Positions 1 through 10,325 of a stretch of 64,000 nucleotides of DNA are shown in pieces. The notes under the pieces were generated by a model. It had not been told where the DNA came from. It did not search any database and worked only from the letters and a program-made list of their open reading frames with translations. The first letter of the stretch is position 1. Each line of letters starts with the position of its first letter. The DNA comes from Vibrio methylphosphonaticus (GTDB taxonomy: Bacteria; Pseudomonadota; Gammaproteobacteria; Enterobacterales; Vibrionaceae), in the NCBI RefSeq assembly GCF_023634655.1, contig NZ_JAMKMS010000003.1, positions 62,001 through 126,000 of the forward strand, written 5' to 3'. A program made the position numbers and the translations under genes.

Positions 1-3000
1 TTCCGTATACAATTGCACGGCACTACTAACCCCCGAACTAGTTGTTGCGCTCCCCCCCAACAGATAAGGAGCGTCAAAACTCGCATTGGAAAGCGATACC
101 GTGCCCCGAGCCCCGTATGTCCAATCGTAGTTATATCGTCGATAATAAGAGACGGGCAATGAAACCGACACATAAGACTGTGGGCTGTAGTAATTACCGT
201 GACCAACCACAACCTCATTGACGTTTTTATCGTATCCCATATAGAACAGTGAACTACCGATGGACAAGGCTTGATCGTTACTGCTTATTAGGTTGTAGTA
301 GCCACCAAACATACCCGATAGCCTATCGTTGTCTGCAACGTTTTTTCCGGTTAGTTTGTGGTACTCACCGTAGCCCCAAAAACCATAGGGCCGCCCATCA
401 TTCCACGAGGCACTAACTGTACCTCCCGCGCGCGTAATACCTCCAAACTCCGTCACATTGCCACGGCGATCAGCCACTTCCAAACCGGAATAAGAAATCA
501 AGCTAGACGTTACGGGTCGTTTACTAATGCTCGCGCGCATGGAAACATCACCAAATGTACTCGTCCCTTCGACCCCACCTACCCAATCACTAATCCGAAA
601 ACCAATGGGTGTAGTGCCAATATCAGCGCGCCACTGCGACGCTTGCCAACCTACAGAAAATGCTTGCCCAACACGGCTTCGTTCAAAGTTAACACCTTCG
701 TTATAATAAGTTAACTCGCCGCTATTAAGGTAAACACTCTCCGTGCGTAGTTTTAAGTGGCCATCCCAATCAGGCATTGCGATGCTCAGCTCAACAGGCG
801 CAGTTAAAAAAGTGGCTCCATTTGGCACGGAATTAAATTCTGCACCAAACATCACGTAGCTTTGATTTCTTTCCCGCAGTACATCAAGCGTCGAAATTAA
901 GTCATTGGTCATCCATTGATCGTCGGCATTTCTATACGCCGCTCTCATCGAACGTGTGCTTGTCAATTCATGGCGTTCTTTATCATCTAACAATAAACTC
1001 TTTTCCGCATAACGCTGCACCAGAGCCCTGTCATTCATTGCATTCGCTTCTTCTTGAAGCCGCCAATAATCAAACGCTGTGAATGTTTGCTGCGTTGAAT
1101 GATTATTGAAAAAGTTAACGTAGGCTTGATTGCTGGTTCTTATCGCGGCGATTTCCGCCGTTATAAACTGCTCTTTCGTTAGTAACCGTACTCGATCTGC
1201 TGATGCGTTAATTAACTGCTCCGCATGATCTGGGGATTGACTGACCAAAGACAGATAACGATCCGTTCCTAGATTAAAGCCAGAGTTGATCAGTTCGACA
1301 TACAGCTCAGCCGCTCTATCAGGTTGCTTATTTGCTAAATACTGGTCTGCTTTAAACGCGAGTTCTCTATCATCGATGACGGAAACATTCATTTTCCGTT
1401 TTCGGGCTTGAGTATAAACGGCATGATGTAACTCACCCTGATTAAGGTCAAACGTCACCTGAGAATAAAGCACTAATTCATAGTCTTGCATTGCAGAAAC
1501 ATCCACCGATGCTAGTGCCTCATTGGCGACATCTTGGTAGCCAAATTCGCTCCACAACACTATCGCAATTGGAAGGTTTTGCTCGGCAACACGATCGATA
1601 TAAGGTGATATTTCTTGCTCATTTGCACTTTTCTTTTGTAGTGTTTGACGATGATATTCCAGCGTAATTCTGGTAAATGTGGCTTGCTCTGACGGTGTGA
1701 GGGTTGTTAACTTATTTTCACTAACAATCCCATAAGCCTCGGTCCAACGATTCTCTGACACTAAAAACAGGGAGAAGGCATGAGTATGCTGCGCATCCTG
1801 ATGTTCAATGTATGCATGACGCATCATATAATCTGCAAGATCGCGCTCTTCCAAGCGGAGTAACTGTTCGGCAATGTCTTTTTTCAACCAAGGGAGGTAG
1901 GCTGTACTCGCAATAACGTCCTGAAATAACGGCGACTGCTCTAGTGAAGGAGATAATGAATTCACCTCCTTTAAGCGGTTTAAAATGACCGTATGTTCCA
2001 CACTCGCCGAAAAAGACTGTAGCGCTTTGCGCTGAGGACTGGTTAACGTATTTATCGCGAGCATTTGACCTTCTGCCCCGAGTGTAGGTTGATACGTTTC
2101 AACCCAAAGTTCTAGAGCACTCGTACTCAATGGTTCTAGCGCGATGGCCTTTTGGGCCCATTGATTAGCTTGTTCAAGATCCCCTTTACCTCGTAAAATT
2201 TGCCCTTTAAATACATACGCTAAGGCAATTTGACCGTCAATTTCTAGAGCCTTATTAATGTAAATTTCCGCCTGATTCAGATTTTGGTTGACCATTGATT
2301 GGCGAGCTAAGTCGATCGATTGCCAATATTCGATAGAGCGTTTTTGTGATGAATAAAAGTCCGCTAAATCTGGATTATCATCACTGGCTTTTGCTTGTTT
2401 CAGATACGCCAATGCCGCCACGTAATTACCGCGTTGAAATTCATGACGGCTCAACGCATCAAGAATATCAGGATCATTCGGCCACGTTTTATTAGCAACG
2501 CGCAGCGCTTTGAAACCTGAGGCGGTGTAGTTCCCTTGCCTTATTTCTGCCAGCGATCGTCGCTTTGCACGATAGCGAGGGTCTTTTCTCAAGTTCTTTT
2601 CTGTCGACCAGCGGCTTGTCGCGGTTTCGTATTTTTGCTGAATAGATAAATCGTCGGGATGATAGCTCGCCACCAGCGAATAGGTGTCAAACCATTGTTG
2701 TGAGAGTGGTTGTGAGTCCAACTCATTTAGCCACAAGCTACTTGCAAAGGCGCCCAACTGAGCATCATTGGCTAAGTTTTTATATATTTCGATGGCTTTC
2801 TTTTCATCGTAGTAACGGGCTAAGTGACGAGCCAAACGAATTTGAATTTCACCAACGTGTGGAAATGCCGTATCGAGCGCTTGGTATCCCTTAAGAGTTT
2901 CATCGGCATGTTCAGGAAAGGTCGATAATAAGTCCAGATATTCCAGTTCGTAAGTAATATCGGGGCGGCCAGAGTCAAACAAAGCATTGAAACGGGTTAG

Positions 3001-3414
3001 TGCCGCAGCATTCTGCCCACCTTTTTGTAGTAATAATATCTGGTTAAAATCACTCTTTTTCTCACCGTTAACTATTAAGTAAGATTCAAATGCTCGGATA
3101 ATATCTTTATTATCCAGCATTTTTACTTTTGCAAGCAATGACGTCGCCAAATCAAACTGATCGTTTCTTACTAACCAGCGTCCTTTGGCAAACAACGCCT
3201 CTGAGTTGGTTGGTTCGATCGCTAGCCAACGCTCGACGGCAGACAGTACCAATTCTTCGTCTTTTTTTAGTTCACCAATAACAATTTGGTTTTCTAACCA
3301 CGAAGGCGCCGATTGGTAATATATAACAGGTGCATTAGTAGCAGCACAAACCGGCACTCCCCCGAGTAAAGCGAGCGTACATAAACCTGAAGCAAAATTG
3401 GGCACCCTTAGCAT
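1..3414 (-). CDS. bcsC: BcsC, cellulose export TPR/outer-membrane barrel protein (partial at left edge)
   Basis: Reading from the ATG at 3414 the frame stays open for 1138 codons to base 1, so the gene is cut by the window edge. BcsC spans the periplasm and outer membrane and lets the growing glucan chain out of the cell. Residues 1 to about 25 form a signal peptide ending near VCAA. A long alpha-helical TPR region follows, with phrases such as ALFAKGRWLVRNDQ. From about residue 780 the sequence becomes Gly/Tyr/Ser-rich alternating beta-strand sequence, typical of the C-terminal BCSC_C barrel. E. coli BcsC has about 1157 residues, so probably only the last strands are missing. The ATG overlaps the bcsZ stop by one base (TAATG), so translation is coupled. 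It is the last gene of the bcsRQABZC operon. The identification rests on domain layout and operon position. Confidence 0.93.
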   Translation of the reverse strand, partial: MLRVPNFASGLCTLALLGGVPVCAATNAPVIYYQSAPSWLENQIVIGELKKDEELVLSAVERWLAIEPTNSEALFAKGRWLVRNDQFDLATSLLAKVKMLDNKDIIRAFESYLIVNGEKKSDFNQILLLQKGGQNAAALTRFNALFDSGRPDITYELEYLDLLSTFPEHADETLKGYQALDTAFPHVGEIQIRLARHLARYYDEKKAIEIYKNLANDAQLGAFASSLWLNELDSQPLSQQWFDTYSLVASYHPDDLSIQQKYETATSRWSTEKNLRKDPRYRAKRRSLAEIRQGNYTASGFKALRVANKTWPNDPDILDALSRHEFQRGNYVAALAYLKQAKASDDNPDLADFYSSQKRSIEYWQSIDLARQSMVNQNLNQAEIYINKALEIDGQIALAYVFKGQILRGKGDLEQANQWAQKAIALEPLSTSALELWVETYQPTLGAEGQMLAINTLTSPQRKALQSFSASVEHTVILNRLKEVNSLSPSLEQSPLFQDVIASTAYLPWLKKDIAEQLLRLEERDLADYMMRHAYIEHQDAQHTHAFSLFLVSENRWTEAYGIVSENKLTTLTPSEQATFTRITLEYHRQTLQKKSANEQEISPYIDRVAEQNLPIAIVLWSEFGYQDVANEALASVDVSAMQDYELVLYSQVTFDLNQGELHHAVYTQARKRKMNVSVIDDRELAFKADQYLANKQPDRAAELYVELINSGFNLGTDRYLSLVSQSPDHAEQLINASADRVRLLTKEQFITAEIAAIRTSNQAYVNFFNNHSTQQTFTAFDYWRLQEEANAMNDRALVQRYAEKSLLLDDKERHELTSTRSMRAAYRNADDQWMTNDLISTLDVLRERNQSYVMFGAEFNSVPNGATFLTAPVELSIAMPDWDGHLKLRTESVYLNSGELTYYNEGVNFERSRVGQAFSVGWQASQWRADIGTTPIGFRISDWVGGVEGTSTFGDVSMRASISKRPVTSSLISYSGLEVADRRGNVTEFGGITRAGGTVSASWNDGRPYGFWGYGEYHKLTGKNVADNDRLSGMFGGYYNLISSNDQALSIGSSLFYMGYDKNVNEVVVGHGNYYSPQSYVSVSLPVSYYRRYNYDWTYGARGTVSLSNASFDAPYLLGGSATTSSGVSSAVQLYTE

Positions 3415-4589
3415 TATTTAGCCTGACTAGTAGATTTCGCCTGACCATTGGTTATGGTCTGAGTACTGGCTTCTTCTTGATAGCGAGACGGTTCATTTTC
3501 CGCCCAAGGCAACATCAATTCTCCCTTAGGGCTAAAGCGAAATTTTTCCAAGTACCACGCCGTCCCAAACATCGCCAACACATTGTTATAATACTCGTCA
3601 TCTCGGTCGGTAATGAGTTGAGCGAGCGTGTCTGAATAAAAAGTAGCAGCGAGATCATCATCACCATTAGCGGCCAAGAAAGGTAGCATCGCAGCTTTGA
3701 AACCAATAGGCGCAATGCCTTCTGTCAAACCCTCGTTCGCAAACGTCATTAACGGCACCTGCTTGTCTGTATTGATTTGCTTCGCAAGCGGTTTCAAAGA
3801 CTCTAGGATGACCGTTTGGTTATCCATACCAACCGGCATCATACCCGCCCATAAGTAGGTCCGAATAGCGTTGTAACTCCCTTCAGATGTTGTTTGGTTG
3901 TCATAATAATACTGGCTACCATCATAGAGTACCCAGTCAGGGCTTAACCCCTTATGCTGAGTTTGTAACAAGAGCTGCATTGAGCCAGACCACAGTTCGT
4001 GCCAACGTTTGTCGCGAGATGAATGTACGAATTTTGCCAGTAGAGGTAACGGAACATAGCTAGGGTTGAGTTTCACTACAGAATTACTGATAAAGCCCTG
4101 CTTCCCTGGAACGAGCTGCCGATGACCCGGTGTCAAACTAATGGTTTCTTCCGCAAGGATGCGCAGCGCTAACAAGTGTCCGACATTTTGATAGTAATCG
4201 CTTTGCCACAAACGTCCTGCTTCGATCAAGGTATAGGCTATCCAAAGATCAGAATCTGACGCCGAATTACTGTCTAATATTGTCTGTCTATTTTCGGAAG
4301 TTCCCCACAACCATGCAGGCAATCGAGCGGTCAGGTCTCCTTCAGCAAGGTGATTGCGAGTCCACTCATACACCTCATCAAACGTTTTTCGATCATTTTC
4401 TATTAACGCAAAGAATAATGCATAAGATTGTCCTTCTGAGGTTGTGATTCTTCTTGCATCAGAACCGTCAACTACTCGCCCATTATCAATAATGTAAACG
4501 TCTTTAAATTGCTGCCAGGTAGTCTTGTCTTGTGCCCAAGCGAGTGAAAACGAAGCCATACATAGTAAAATGGTTATTAACCTAGTCAT
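3414..4589 (-). CDS. bcsZ: BcsZ, periplasmic endo-1,4-beta-glucanase (GH8)
   Basis: 391 residues with a signal peptide (about 1-19, cleavage after SLAWA). It belongs to glycoside hydrolase family 8, which cuts beta-1,4-glucan in the periplasm and is needed for normal cellulose output. The family's Ser-Glu-Gly-Gln-Ser-Tyr segment is at 51-56, with Glu52 the likely acid catalyst. The SASDSDLWIAY segment near residue 107 carries the substrate-binding and catalytic acidic residues. Length agrees with E. coli BcsZ (about 368), with a Ser/Thr/Gln-rich tail of some 20 extra residues. It overlaps the end of bcsB by 8 bases and shares one base with bcsC, so it is translated as part of the operon. Confidence 0.95.
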   Translation of the reverse strand: MTRLITILLCMASFSLAWAQDKTTWQQFKDVYIIDNGRVVDGSDARRITTSEGQSYALFFALIENDRKTFDEVYEWTRNHLAEGDLTARLPAWLWGTSENRQTILDSNSASDSDLWIAYTLIEAGRLWQSDYYQNVGHLLALRILAEETISLTPGHRQLVPGKQGFISNSVVKLNPSYVPLPLLAKFVHSSRDKRWHELWSGSMQLLLQTQHKGLSPDWVLYDGSQYYYDNQTTSEGSYNAIRTYLWAGMMPVGMDNQTVILESLKPLAKQINTDKQVPLMTFANEGLTEGIAPIGFKAAMLPFLAANGDDDLAATFYSDTLAQLITDRDDEYYNNVLAMFGTAWYLEKFRFSPKGELMLPWAENEPSRYQEEASTQTITNGQAKSTSQAK

Positions 4590-6822
4590 TACGATGCTCC
4601 ATAGTGCTACCTAACCGGCGAGAGGCGTAGGCTCGAAGCATTCTCCAAGCCAATAATGTGAAGCCCATAACCAAAAGCAACGCGACCATTACCATCACCA
4701 TCGGTCTATCGGAAAAGTGATACCAAATTAAATCATAAAGAGGCAACGAGCCAACAAAATAATGGTCTCCGATTTGATAGCTGGTAATATCGTATTTGGT
4801 AATCGCCACCGCTGAACCCGACAATTGCTCACTGTTCTCAGTCAGCGCCTTTTTCAACAAGGGAATGGACTGCTGATTACGTGCTGACAAAACGGTGACG
4901 GTTCTATTACTTGTCACGGGTGACTCGAAACTAGCGATAGAGGCAAACCCACCGCGCGTCGACAAATGCGCAGAAACCGTTGCAGGCTGCCCATTAAACT
5001 TAGCTAAGTCTTGCGCATTACCTTTTTCTGGCTTCACAGCGGCAGTCATAAACTGGCCATCTTCCGAGGAGTTAACGTAGGCCAATGACTCAGAAGCTAG
5101 TCCAAACTCGGTTGCAGACTGCACCCCTAAAACAAGGATATCTTTGTCGGTAAGTTGCGTTTCATCCCACGTATCTAGCAAAGTATACCGATAAGCAGGT
5201 AAACCCGTTTTCTTAGAAATAAATCCTACGGTTTCTAACAACAGTTCGATCTCTTTATCGCTTGGTTGCGGCGTTATTACGATGGCTGTTTCAGATAAAT
5301 CCGCCATTTTTGAATATGGGAAGCCTGAGCTTGCAAAAACCTGACTATTTGGCATTCGTATGTAATGTGGAAACCCGGAGAAATCTACCGTGGAATTACC
5401 ATCAATAGCCGCATATTGAATCGAAGATGAACTACCTTGGCATTCCCCCGCGACACTTTTTGCGAGCTCAAAGTTAAAACCTACTGTATTAGTTGTTGCC
5501 GCTTTGAAACCCGGTATTTTAAGGTTTTGAGACTCCGAAAAAGACTCACTTCCGAATACTGGAAGTCGCCATATCTGTTGCTGCTTGCTCGTGCCTTCAC
5601 TATCAAGAGAAAACGCGCGAACAAAACCATCGTTCACTGTCACACTCAACTTCGAGCCGACTGTACCCTCTTGAGGAGGTGAATGACGATAATTCAATCT
5701 TAGCGGTATTGAATTGTCATTCCAGGTAAACAGATCGGGTGGTAACGTGAAACTCACATTTATAGGCGCTAGATTTACTCCCTGACTTTCAAGTTGGTAA
5801 CCACCCTCAATTAATTCTGAAAACCTAACAGCTCGATCTGTTGGTAACCAATTTGGCGCATCGTATGGTTGGCGTACTTGTAAGTTTTGTACTTGATTAA
5901 CATAGGCAACCTCACCAGCCATAAGCTGATTACTCGCAGCTAACCCTTTAACAGCCAGAGACAATTGCAACTCATCAGCACCCAAGATTAATAGTAACTT
6001 TACTTTCGGGTTATCGGGATGACTAACCATCTGAATCGTTGGTTGCGTAATACGAGGTAAATCTTTTAGGAACGCCGGTCTGGCGTTATTGGTCGCAAAC
6101 ACCACCGCATGTCGACCCGGCAGTGTATCGCTGTAAACTGGAAACTCAATATCTCGCCACTTTACATAGCTCGCAAAATAACTTGCCACGTTAGATACGG
6201 AATGAATATTGGTTAGAGATAAACCTTGTGGCACCACGAACGGAATCGTAACGTCATGAAAATCACGGGCATCAAAAAAAGGTGCCGGCAATAAGCTGAG
6301 CTCATTCGCAATGGCTAGGTTTCTAACATCAAGCTGGATTGCGCTTGCTGAACTCAATTCCCACCACAACGCAGGGTCATTGCCATCACTACACTGGGCG
6401 TCGATCTGGCCATTTAGTTCAAACTTTAATTGGTTATAATTTTTAAAAAACCGTCCATCTAACGCTATGGTTTGACTTTGCTTTGGCGTAGAAGGGTCAC
6501 TATCGATTTGAATCACATCCATAAGTTCATTATTCAAAAACACTCGGAGATGCGACACTGACGCTCTAAGTGCGGGGGATGGATAAAACTCCAGATGTAA
6601 TGACCCACCTGTAATTACTTGGTCTAAACGAGATCCAAAGCCAAGATACGCCACGCTTTGGTTACCTTTCATCGCAATAGATGAATCCCCAGCGATATCA
6701 GCAAAAGTGTATTCGAGTTTGCCATGTTCCTGAGATGATATGGCGGTATCTATCTCGGATGCAGAAAGTATCGACGACATCATACTCAAAGACAAAATCG
6801 AAAGCGCTCGCATTATTTTCAT
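4582..6822 (-). CDS. bcsB: BcsB, periplasmic cyclic-di-GMP synthase-associated subunit
   Basis: 746 residues. A signal peptide (about 1-22, SILSASE) is followed by the repeated carbohydrate-binding and flavodoxin-like domains of BcsB, then a single C-terminal membrane anchor near 705-725 (MVMVMVALLLVMGFTLLAW) and a short Arg-rich cytoplasmic tail. BcsB associates with BcsA at the inner membrane and guides the nascent glucan through the periplasm; its C-terminal helix is needed for BcsA activity. It starts 10 bases after the bcsA stop and overlaps bcsZ. Its length is close to E. coli BcsB (779). No missing part is seen. Confidence 0.95.
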   Translation of the reverse strand: MKIMRALSILSLSMMSSILSASEIDTAISSQEHGKLEYTFADIAGDSSIAMKGNQSVAYLGFGSRLDQVITGGSLHLEFYPSPALRASVSHLRVFLNNELMDVIQIDSDPSTPKQSQTIALDGRFFKNYNQLKFELNGQIDAQCSDGNDPALWWELSSASAIQLDVRNLAIANELSLLPAPFFDARDFHDVTIPFVVPQGLSLTNIHSVSNVASYFASYVKWRDIEFPVYSDTLPGRHAVVFATNNARPAFLKDLPRITQPTIQMVSHPDNPKVKLLLILGADELQLSLAVKGLAASNQLMAGEVAYVNQVQNLQVRQPYDAPNWLPTDRAVRFSELIEGGYQLESQGVNLAPINVSFTLPPDLFTWNDNSIPLRLNYRHSPPQEGTVGSKLSVTVNDGFVRAFSLDSEGTSKQQQIWRLPVFGSESFSESQNLKIPGFKAATTNTVGFNFELAKSVAGECQGSSSSIQYAAIDGNSTVDFSGFPHYIRMPNSQVFASSGFPYSKMADLSETAIVITPQPSDKEIELLLETVGFISKKTGLPAYRYTLLDTWDETQLTDKDILVLGVQSATEFGLASESLAYVNSSEDGQFMTAAVKPEKGNAQDLAKFNGQPATVSAHLSTRGGFASIASFESPVTSNRTVTVLSARNQQSIPLLKKALTENSEQLSGSAVAITKYDITSYQIGDHYFVGSLPLYDLIWYHFSDRPMVMVMVALLLVMGFTLLAWRMLRAYASRRLGSTMEHRND

Positions 6823-6832
6823 TATTACTTCC

Positions 6833-9379
6833 CTACACCATCCACTTTGGTCTGAATGACGTCAAAACCAAAACAAACTTTTCCATTCCCATATACGCCC
6901 TTTGAATCATCATAGGGCTATAATCCACAATTTTTCGAAATCCAATGACACTAACAAACGCCATACCTTTTAAGCTTTCTAGTGGTCTATCTTCATCATA
7001 CGATTTTTGCCACTGAGACCAGGTATCAGAACGAGCAAACGTACACTGGATGAAATGTTTCTCCTTCTCCAGAGTCATCGGCATGAGTTGAGTCCCTACT
7101 GTACCGTCACGACAGAACTTAATTTCACATAAAAACGATTCTGTGATGCCATAACGTTGCAATGCGACGTGTACTTTATCCCCGACATTCAGCTTAATCT
7201 CCGGATGAGTATCAAACCCTAGTCCACCAAAAGAGAAATCTTTTAATTGTGCAGGATAGTGATGCCCATCAATAGTGCTAAAAGAAATAGCGTAATCCAC
7301 ATCGATCCGATGGGTTTGGCGAACTTGTTTCTCTTCCGCAGCAACCGCTAAGGCAACCCCAAGAACAAATAAATTATAAACCGTCCAGAATAAGTTAACG
7401 AGAACGGTTGTGGTTTGAGTAAATTCATCATCAAATAAGCGATAAATTCCTACACTCATACCCAATACATTAAGCAGTAATAACGCAATAATCGGCTTAC
7501 TGATATTCCAATCAAAGAAGCTTGTTTTTATCAAGCCCCCTTTTTCTGTCACATTAAATGTACCTTTATTTGGTGCGATTAATGCAACGGTTGTCGGTAT
7601 CGCTATATACCAAGCTAATACGGTTTCGTACACTTCGCCCCAAAATGAATGACGATATTTCCCCTGTATTCTGGAATTCGCTACATTCGCGTGGAAGATA
7701 TGCGGAAGCACAAATAAAACAATCGCTAACGCTGGTGCATAGATGATGTAAACGTCTAGGAGTAAAAACGCTAACGGCGCTACCATAAATACAAGTCGTG
7801 GTATTCCACTTAGGAAGTGCATCATGCCGTTTAGGTAACACAAACGTTGTTGCCATTTTAGCCCGCGACCAAACAGAGGATTGTCCACTCGAAAGATTTG
7901 AGCCATCCCTCTTGCCCAACGAATCCGCTGTCCAATATGAGCCGAGAGACTATCGGTCGCAAGGCCCGCGGATATAGGTTCTTTTAAGTACGCACTTCGA
8001 TAACCAAGACGATGCATTTTCAGTGCGGTATGAGCATCTTCAGTGACAGTTTCTACGGCCACACCACCAACTTCTTCTAAGGGTGCCCGCCTCAATATTG
8101 CACACGAACCGCAAAAAAATGTGGCGTCCCACATATCGTTACCATCTTGAATCAAACCATAAAACAGGTTCCCTTCATTGGGCAATTTTCTAAAGTTAGA
8201 TAAGTTTCGTTCAAACGGATCGGGCGAGAAAAAATGATGAGGGGTCTGCACTAACGCCAGCTTTTCATCTTTGAGAAACGCGCCCATTGTGACTTGAAAA
8301 AACGCGCGGGTAGGAATATGGTCACAATCAAATATCGCTACAAACTCCCCAGAAGTCTGTGCCAAAGCATAATTTAGGTTGCCCGCTTTCGCATGTTCGT
8401 TAGTAGGACGGCGAATGTAACCCACCCCAACTTGCTCCGAAAATGCTTGAAAGTCATCTCGTTTTCCATCATCAAGAATATAAATATTCAATTTGCTCTT
8501 AGGCCAGTCTATCGTCTTAGCCGCTAACACCGTTGCCCTAACCACTTCTAACTCTTCGTTATAGGTAGGGATATAGAGATCAATCGTCGGCCACTGCTTA
8601 GTTGAAGAAGGCAACAATATTGGCTTTCGATTGAGGGGCCAAATTGACTGAAAGTAACTTAACAGCAACACAAGCCAAGAATACGTTTCTGCCATGAGCA
8701 AAATTAATCCAAGGATCATATCTAGATCCTTATCCCAATTAATCGTTGAGCTATATCTCCACCAAATGTAACGGCAAGACGCGATGAGCGAAAGAATAAT
8801 GAGAAGTAGATTCGGAAGCCGGCCTTTTAGACCCCGTATAGAAAAAGCGATGAGCGCTAGCGTACCAACAAATACCATCTGCGCAGAAATAGAAAATGGT
8901 ACCGTTAAACATAAGGCCGTTAGGATTAGTAAGAGACTAAATAATAGTGGGTTCGGTAGGACTCGATTTGCCCCCTTATCTGAGCCTATTGAGTCTAATT
9001 TAGTATCAAGCGACGACACAACGGCTTGAGTCAAGTGTCGCAAACTAGACATACATTGGCTTATACCTTTGCCTAGTACTTTTAGGTGAACAACGACGTA
9101 CCACTGTTCAAAGTTAAAACTCTGCTTAACACACAAAAGCCAGATCAACTGTACACACACGCGGATAGTATCAGTCACTTTAAAGTGGTCAATATCCACA
9201 TGTGGGAATGTCTTATCCCAAGTTTGACGCTCTAAAGGGTGTCGAAGAAATGCCTTAGAGAACACGAACAAAACGAACAAAATCAGATGACGTGAACCCA
9301 GTGAATACTCAGGTATTTGCAAAGACTCAGAGAACGAGCGATACACCTCAGGGGAAACAAATGTCTTAGCTACAATCAT
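6833..9379 (-). CDS. bcsA: BcsA, cellulose synthase catalytic subunit with PilZ domain
   Basis: 848 residues. This family-2 glycosyltransferase polymerises UDP-glucose into beta-1,4-glucan while moving it across the inner membrane. The processive GT2 motifs are all visible: DDG at 303-305, DCD at 351-353, FFCGS at 421-425, TED at 446-448 and QRIRW at 484-488. Membrane helices lie at about 145-245 and 515-680. A C-terminal PilZ domain carries Arg687-x3-Arg691 and Asp714-x-Ser-x-x-Gly719, the cyclic-di-GMP binding signature, so activation by c-di-GMP is expected. The N-terminal extension of about 130 residues before the first helix pair is also typical of the E. coli-type enzyme (872 residues). 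The start ATG lies 10 bases after bcsQ. Confidence 0.98.
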   Translation of the reverse strand: MIVAKTFVSPEVYRSFSESLQIPEYSLGSRHLILFVLFVFSKAFLRHPLERQTWDKTFPHVDIDHFKVTDTIRVCVQLIWLLCVKQSFNFEQWYVVVHLKVLGKGISQCMSSLRHLTQAVVSSLDTKLDSIGSDKGANRVLPNPLLFSLLLILTALCLTVPFSISAQMVFVGTLALIAFSIRGLKGRLPNLLLIILSLIASCRYIWWRYSSTINWDKDLDMILGLILLMAETYSWLVLLLSYFQSIWPLNRKPILLPSSTKQWPTIDLYIPTYNEELEVVRATVLAAKTIDWPKSKLNIYILDDGKRDDFQAFSEQVGVGYIRRPTNEHAKAGNLNYALAQTSGEFVAIFDCDHIPTRAFFQVTMGAFLKDEKLALVQTPHHFFSPDPFERNLSNFRKLPNEGNLFYGLIQDGNDMWDATFFCGSCAILRRAPLEEVGGVAVETVTEDAHTALKMHRLGYRSAYLKEPISAGLATDSLSAHIGQRIRWARGMAQIFRVDNPLFGRGLKWQQRLCYLNGMMHFLSGIPRLVFMVAPLAFLLLDVYIIYAPALAIVLFVLPHIFHANVANSRIQGKYRHSFWGEVYETVLAWYIAIPTTVALIAPNKGTFNVTEKGGLIKTSFFDWNISKPIIALLLLNVLGMSVGIYRLFDDEFTQTTTVLVNLFWTVYNLFVLGVALAVAAEEKQVRQTHRIDVDYAISFSTIDGHHYPAQLKDFSFGGLGFDTHPEIKLNVGDKVHVALQRYGITESFLCEIKFCRDGTVGTQLMPMTLEKEKHFIQCTFARSDTWSQWQKSYDEDRPLESLKGMAFVSVIGFRKIVDYSPMMIQRAYMGMEKFVLVLTSFRPKWMV

Positions 9380-9389
9380 CGCAATTGCC

Positions 9390-10106
9390 CTAACGTTGTC
9401 TCTGTTCCAAGTATGACATGGTTACTGTCGCCAACTGCTTAAACTCTATGTGGCTTTGAGAATATGGTGCAGACACCATGACATTTGATAGTTCGGCAAA
9501 TGTCTCTTGGATAGATATATCGAAGTAAATATATGAGGATAGTAGTTTATCGCCTAGCATCTCCTCTAGGACTAAAGTGAGATCAAGGTTTAAACGAACA
9601 TCGTGGCGACATGCATTCATAACAAAACGAATATTATCAGTTGTATCATTAGCTTGTAACCATCTGGACAACGTCATCACAGATACCGGGCTAGGGTTAA
9701 CAACCTTAATAGCCAAATCACATTCAATACCATAATTTTCCAGACTAATGCCCACTGGCAACAGTATTATTATGCTATCGAACTTAGATGGAGCAGTGCT
9801 AAGCATTTCAGTTAACACGTTAACCGCTATTTCAATATCGAGCGAGGCATCACCATAAGGTAAAAAGTAAGTCCCCGCTGGGCTTTTAAAAAGAGCACTC
9901 TTCCATGATTTCCCTAGACTATATACGTTAGACCAACCATCACTATCTAGTGCATTATGACCAAACCAACAACCAACCAAATTTCGAGAATCAAGCTCAA
10001 TGAATAAAACCTTTTGGCCTCGTTCGGTATAAGAAGCAGCTAAATTGGCGGCGACTGTACCGGCTCCGGAACCACTATTTATCGCTTGAACTGAAATTAC
10101 TGCCAT
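9390..10106 (-). CDS. bcsQ: BcsQ, MinD/ParA-like ATPase of the cellulose secretion complex
   Basis: 238 residues, MinD/ParA superfamily. In E. coli, BcsQ pairs with BcsR, binds the cytoplasmic face of the synthase and supports assembly and polar placement. The P-loop region is degenerate: residues 11-17 read SGSGAGT, with neither the signature lysine before the loop nor the usual Lys before Thr. E. coli BcsQ is also atypical here, so the change does not by itself mean loss of function. The LFIELDS segment near 33-39 corresponds to the switch I/Walker A' strand. It sits between bcsR (3 bases away) and bcsA, which fixes its identity. Confidence 0.9.
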   Translation of the reverse strand: MAVISVQAINSGSGAGTVAANLAASYTERGQKVLFIELDSRNLVGCWFGHNALDSDGWSNVYSLGKSWKSALFKSPAGTYFLPYGDASLDIEIAVNVLTEMLSTAPSKFDSIIILLPVGISLENYGIECDLAIKVVNPSPVSVMTLSRWLQANDTTDNIRFVMNACRHDVRLNLDLTLVLEEMLGDKLLSSYIYFDISIQETFAELSNVMVSAPYSQSHIEFKQLATVTMSYLEQRQR

Positions 10107-10109
10107 TTA

Positions 10110-10325
10110 TCACTCGCTAGTACTAACAAGATTATTATTTGTCGCAACCTCCTTAATGTGCACCTTATTACTTATGATACTTTCACCTAAAGGTCGCTTA
10201 CTTAAAAATTGCCACTTTTCATAAGTGCTTTCTAACTCTTGATTTTTCGTTATATTCTTATAAGAACTACAATCTAAACCATACGCTTTATAAATTTGTG
10301 AAATGTCCGACGCACCGTTAATCAT
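10110..10325 (-). CDS. bcsR: BcsR, small cellulose-synthase accessory protein
   Basis: 71 residues, soluble, in the first position of the bcsRQABZC operon. The N-terminal stretch DISQIYKAYGLDC resembles the short helical core of YhjR/BcsR, which chaperones BcsQ and helps form the c-di-GMP-sensing crown on BcsA in E. coli. A good ribosome site (AGGAGAGCA before ATG) supports the start. The C-terminal 30 residues are not obviously conserved. Size and operon position make the assignment reasonable even though the similarity is short. Confidence 0.82.
   Translation of the reverse strand: MINGASDISQIYKAYGLDCSSYKNITKNQELESTYEKWQFLSKRPLGESIISNKVHIKEVATNNNLVSTSE

Noticed and set aside
358..714. 118-codon plus-strand frame
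   Set aside because: It lies antisense within bcsC, whose frame is continuous and clearly coding.
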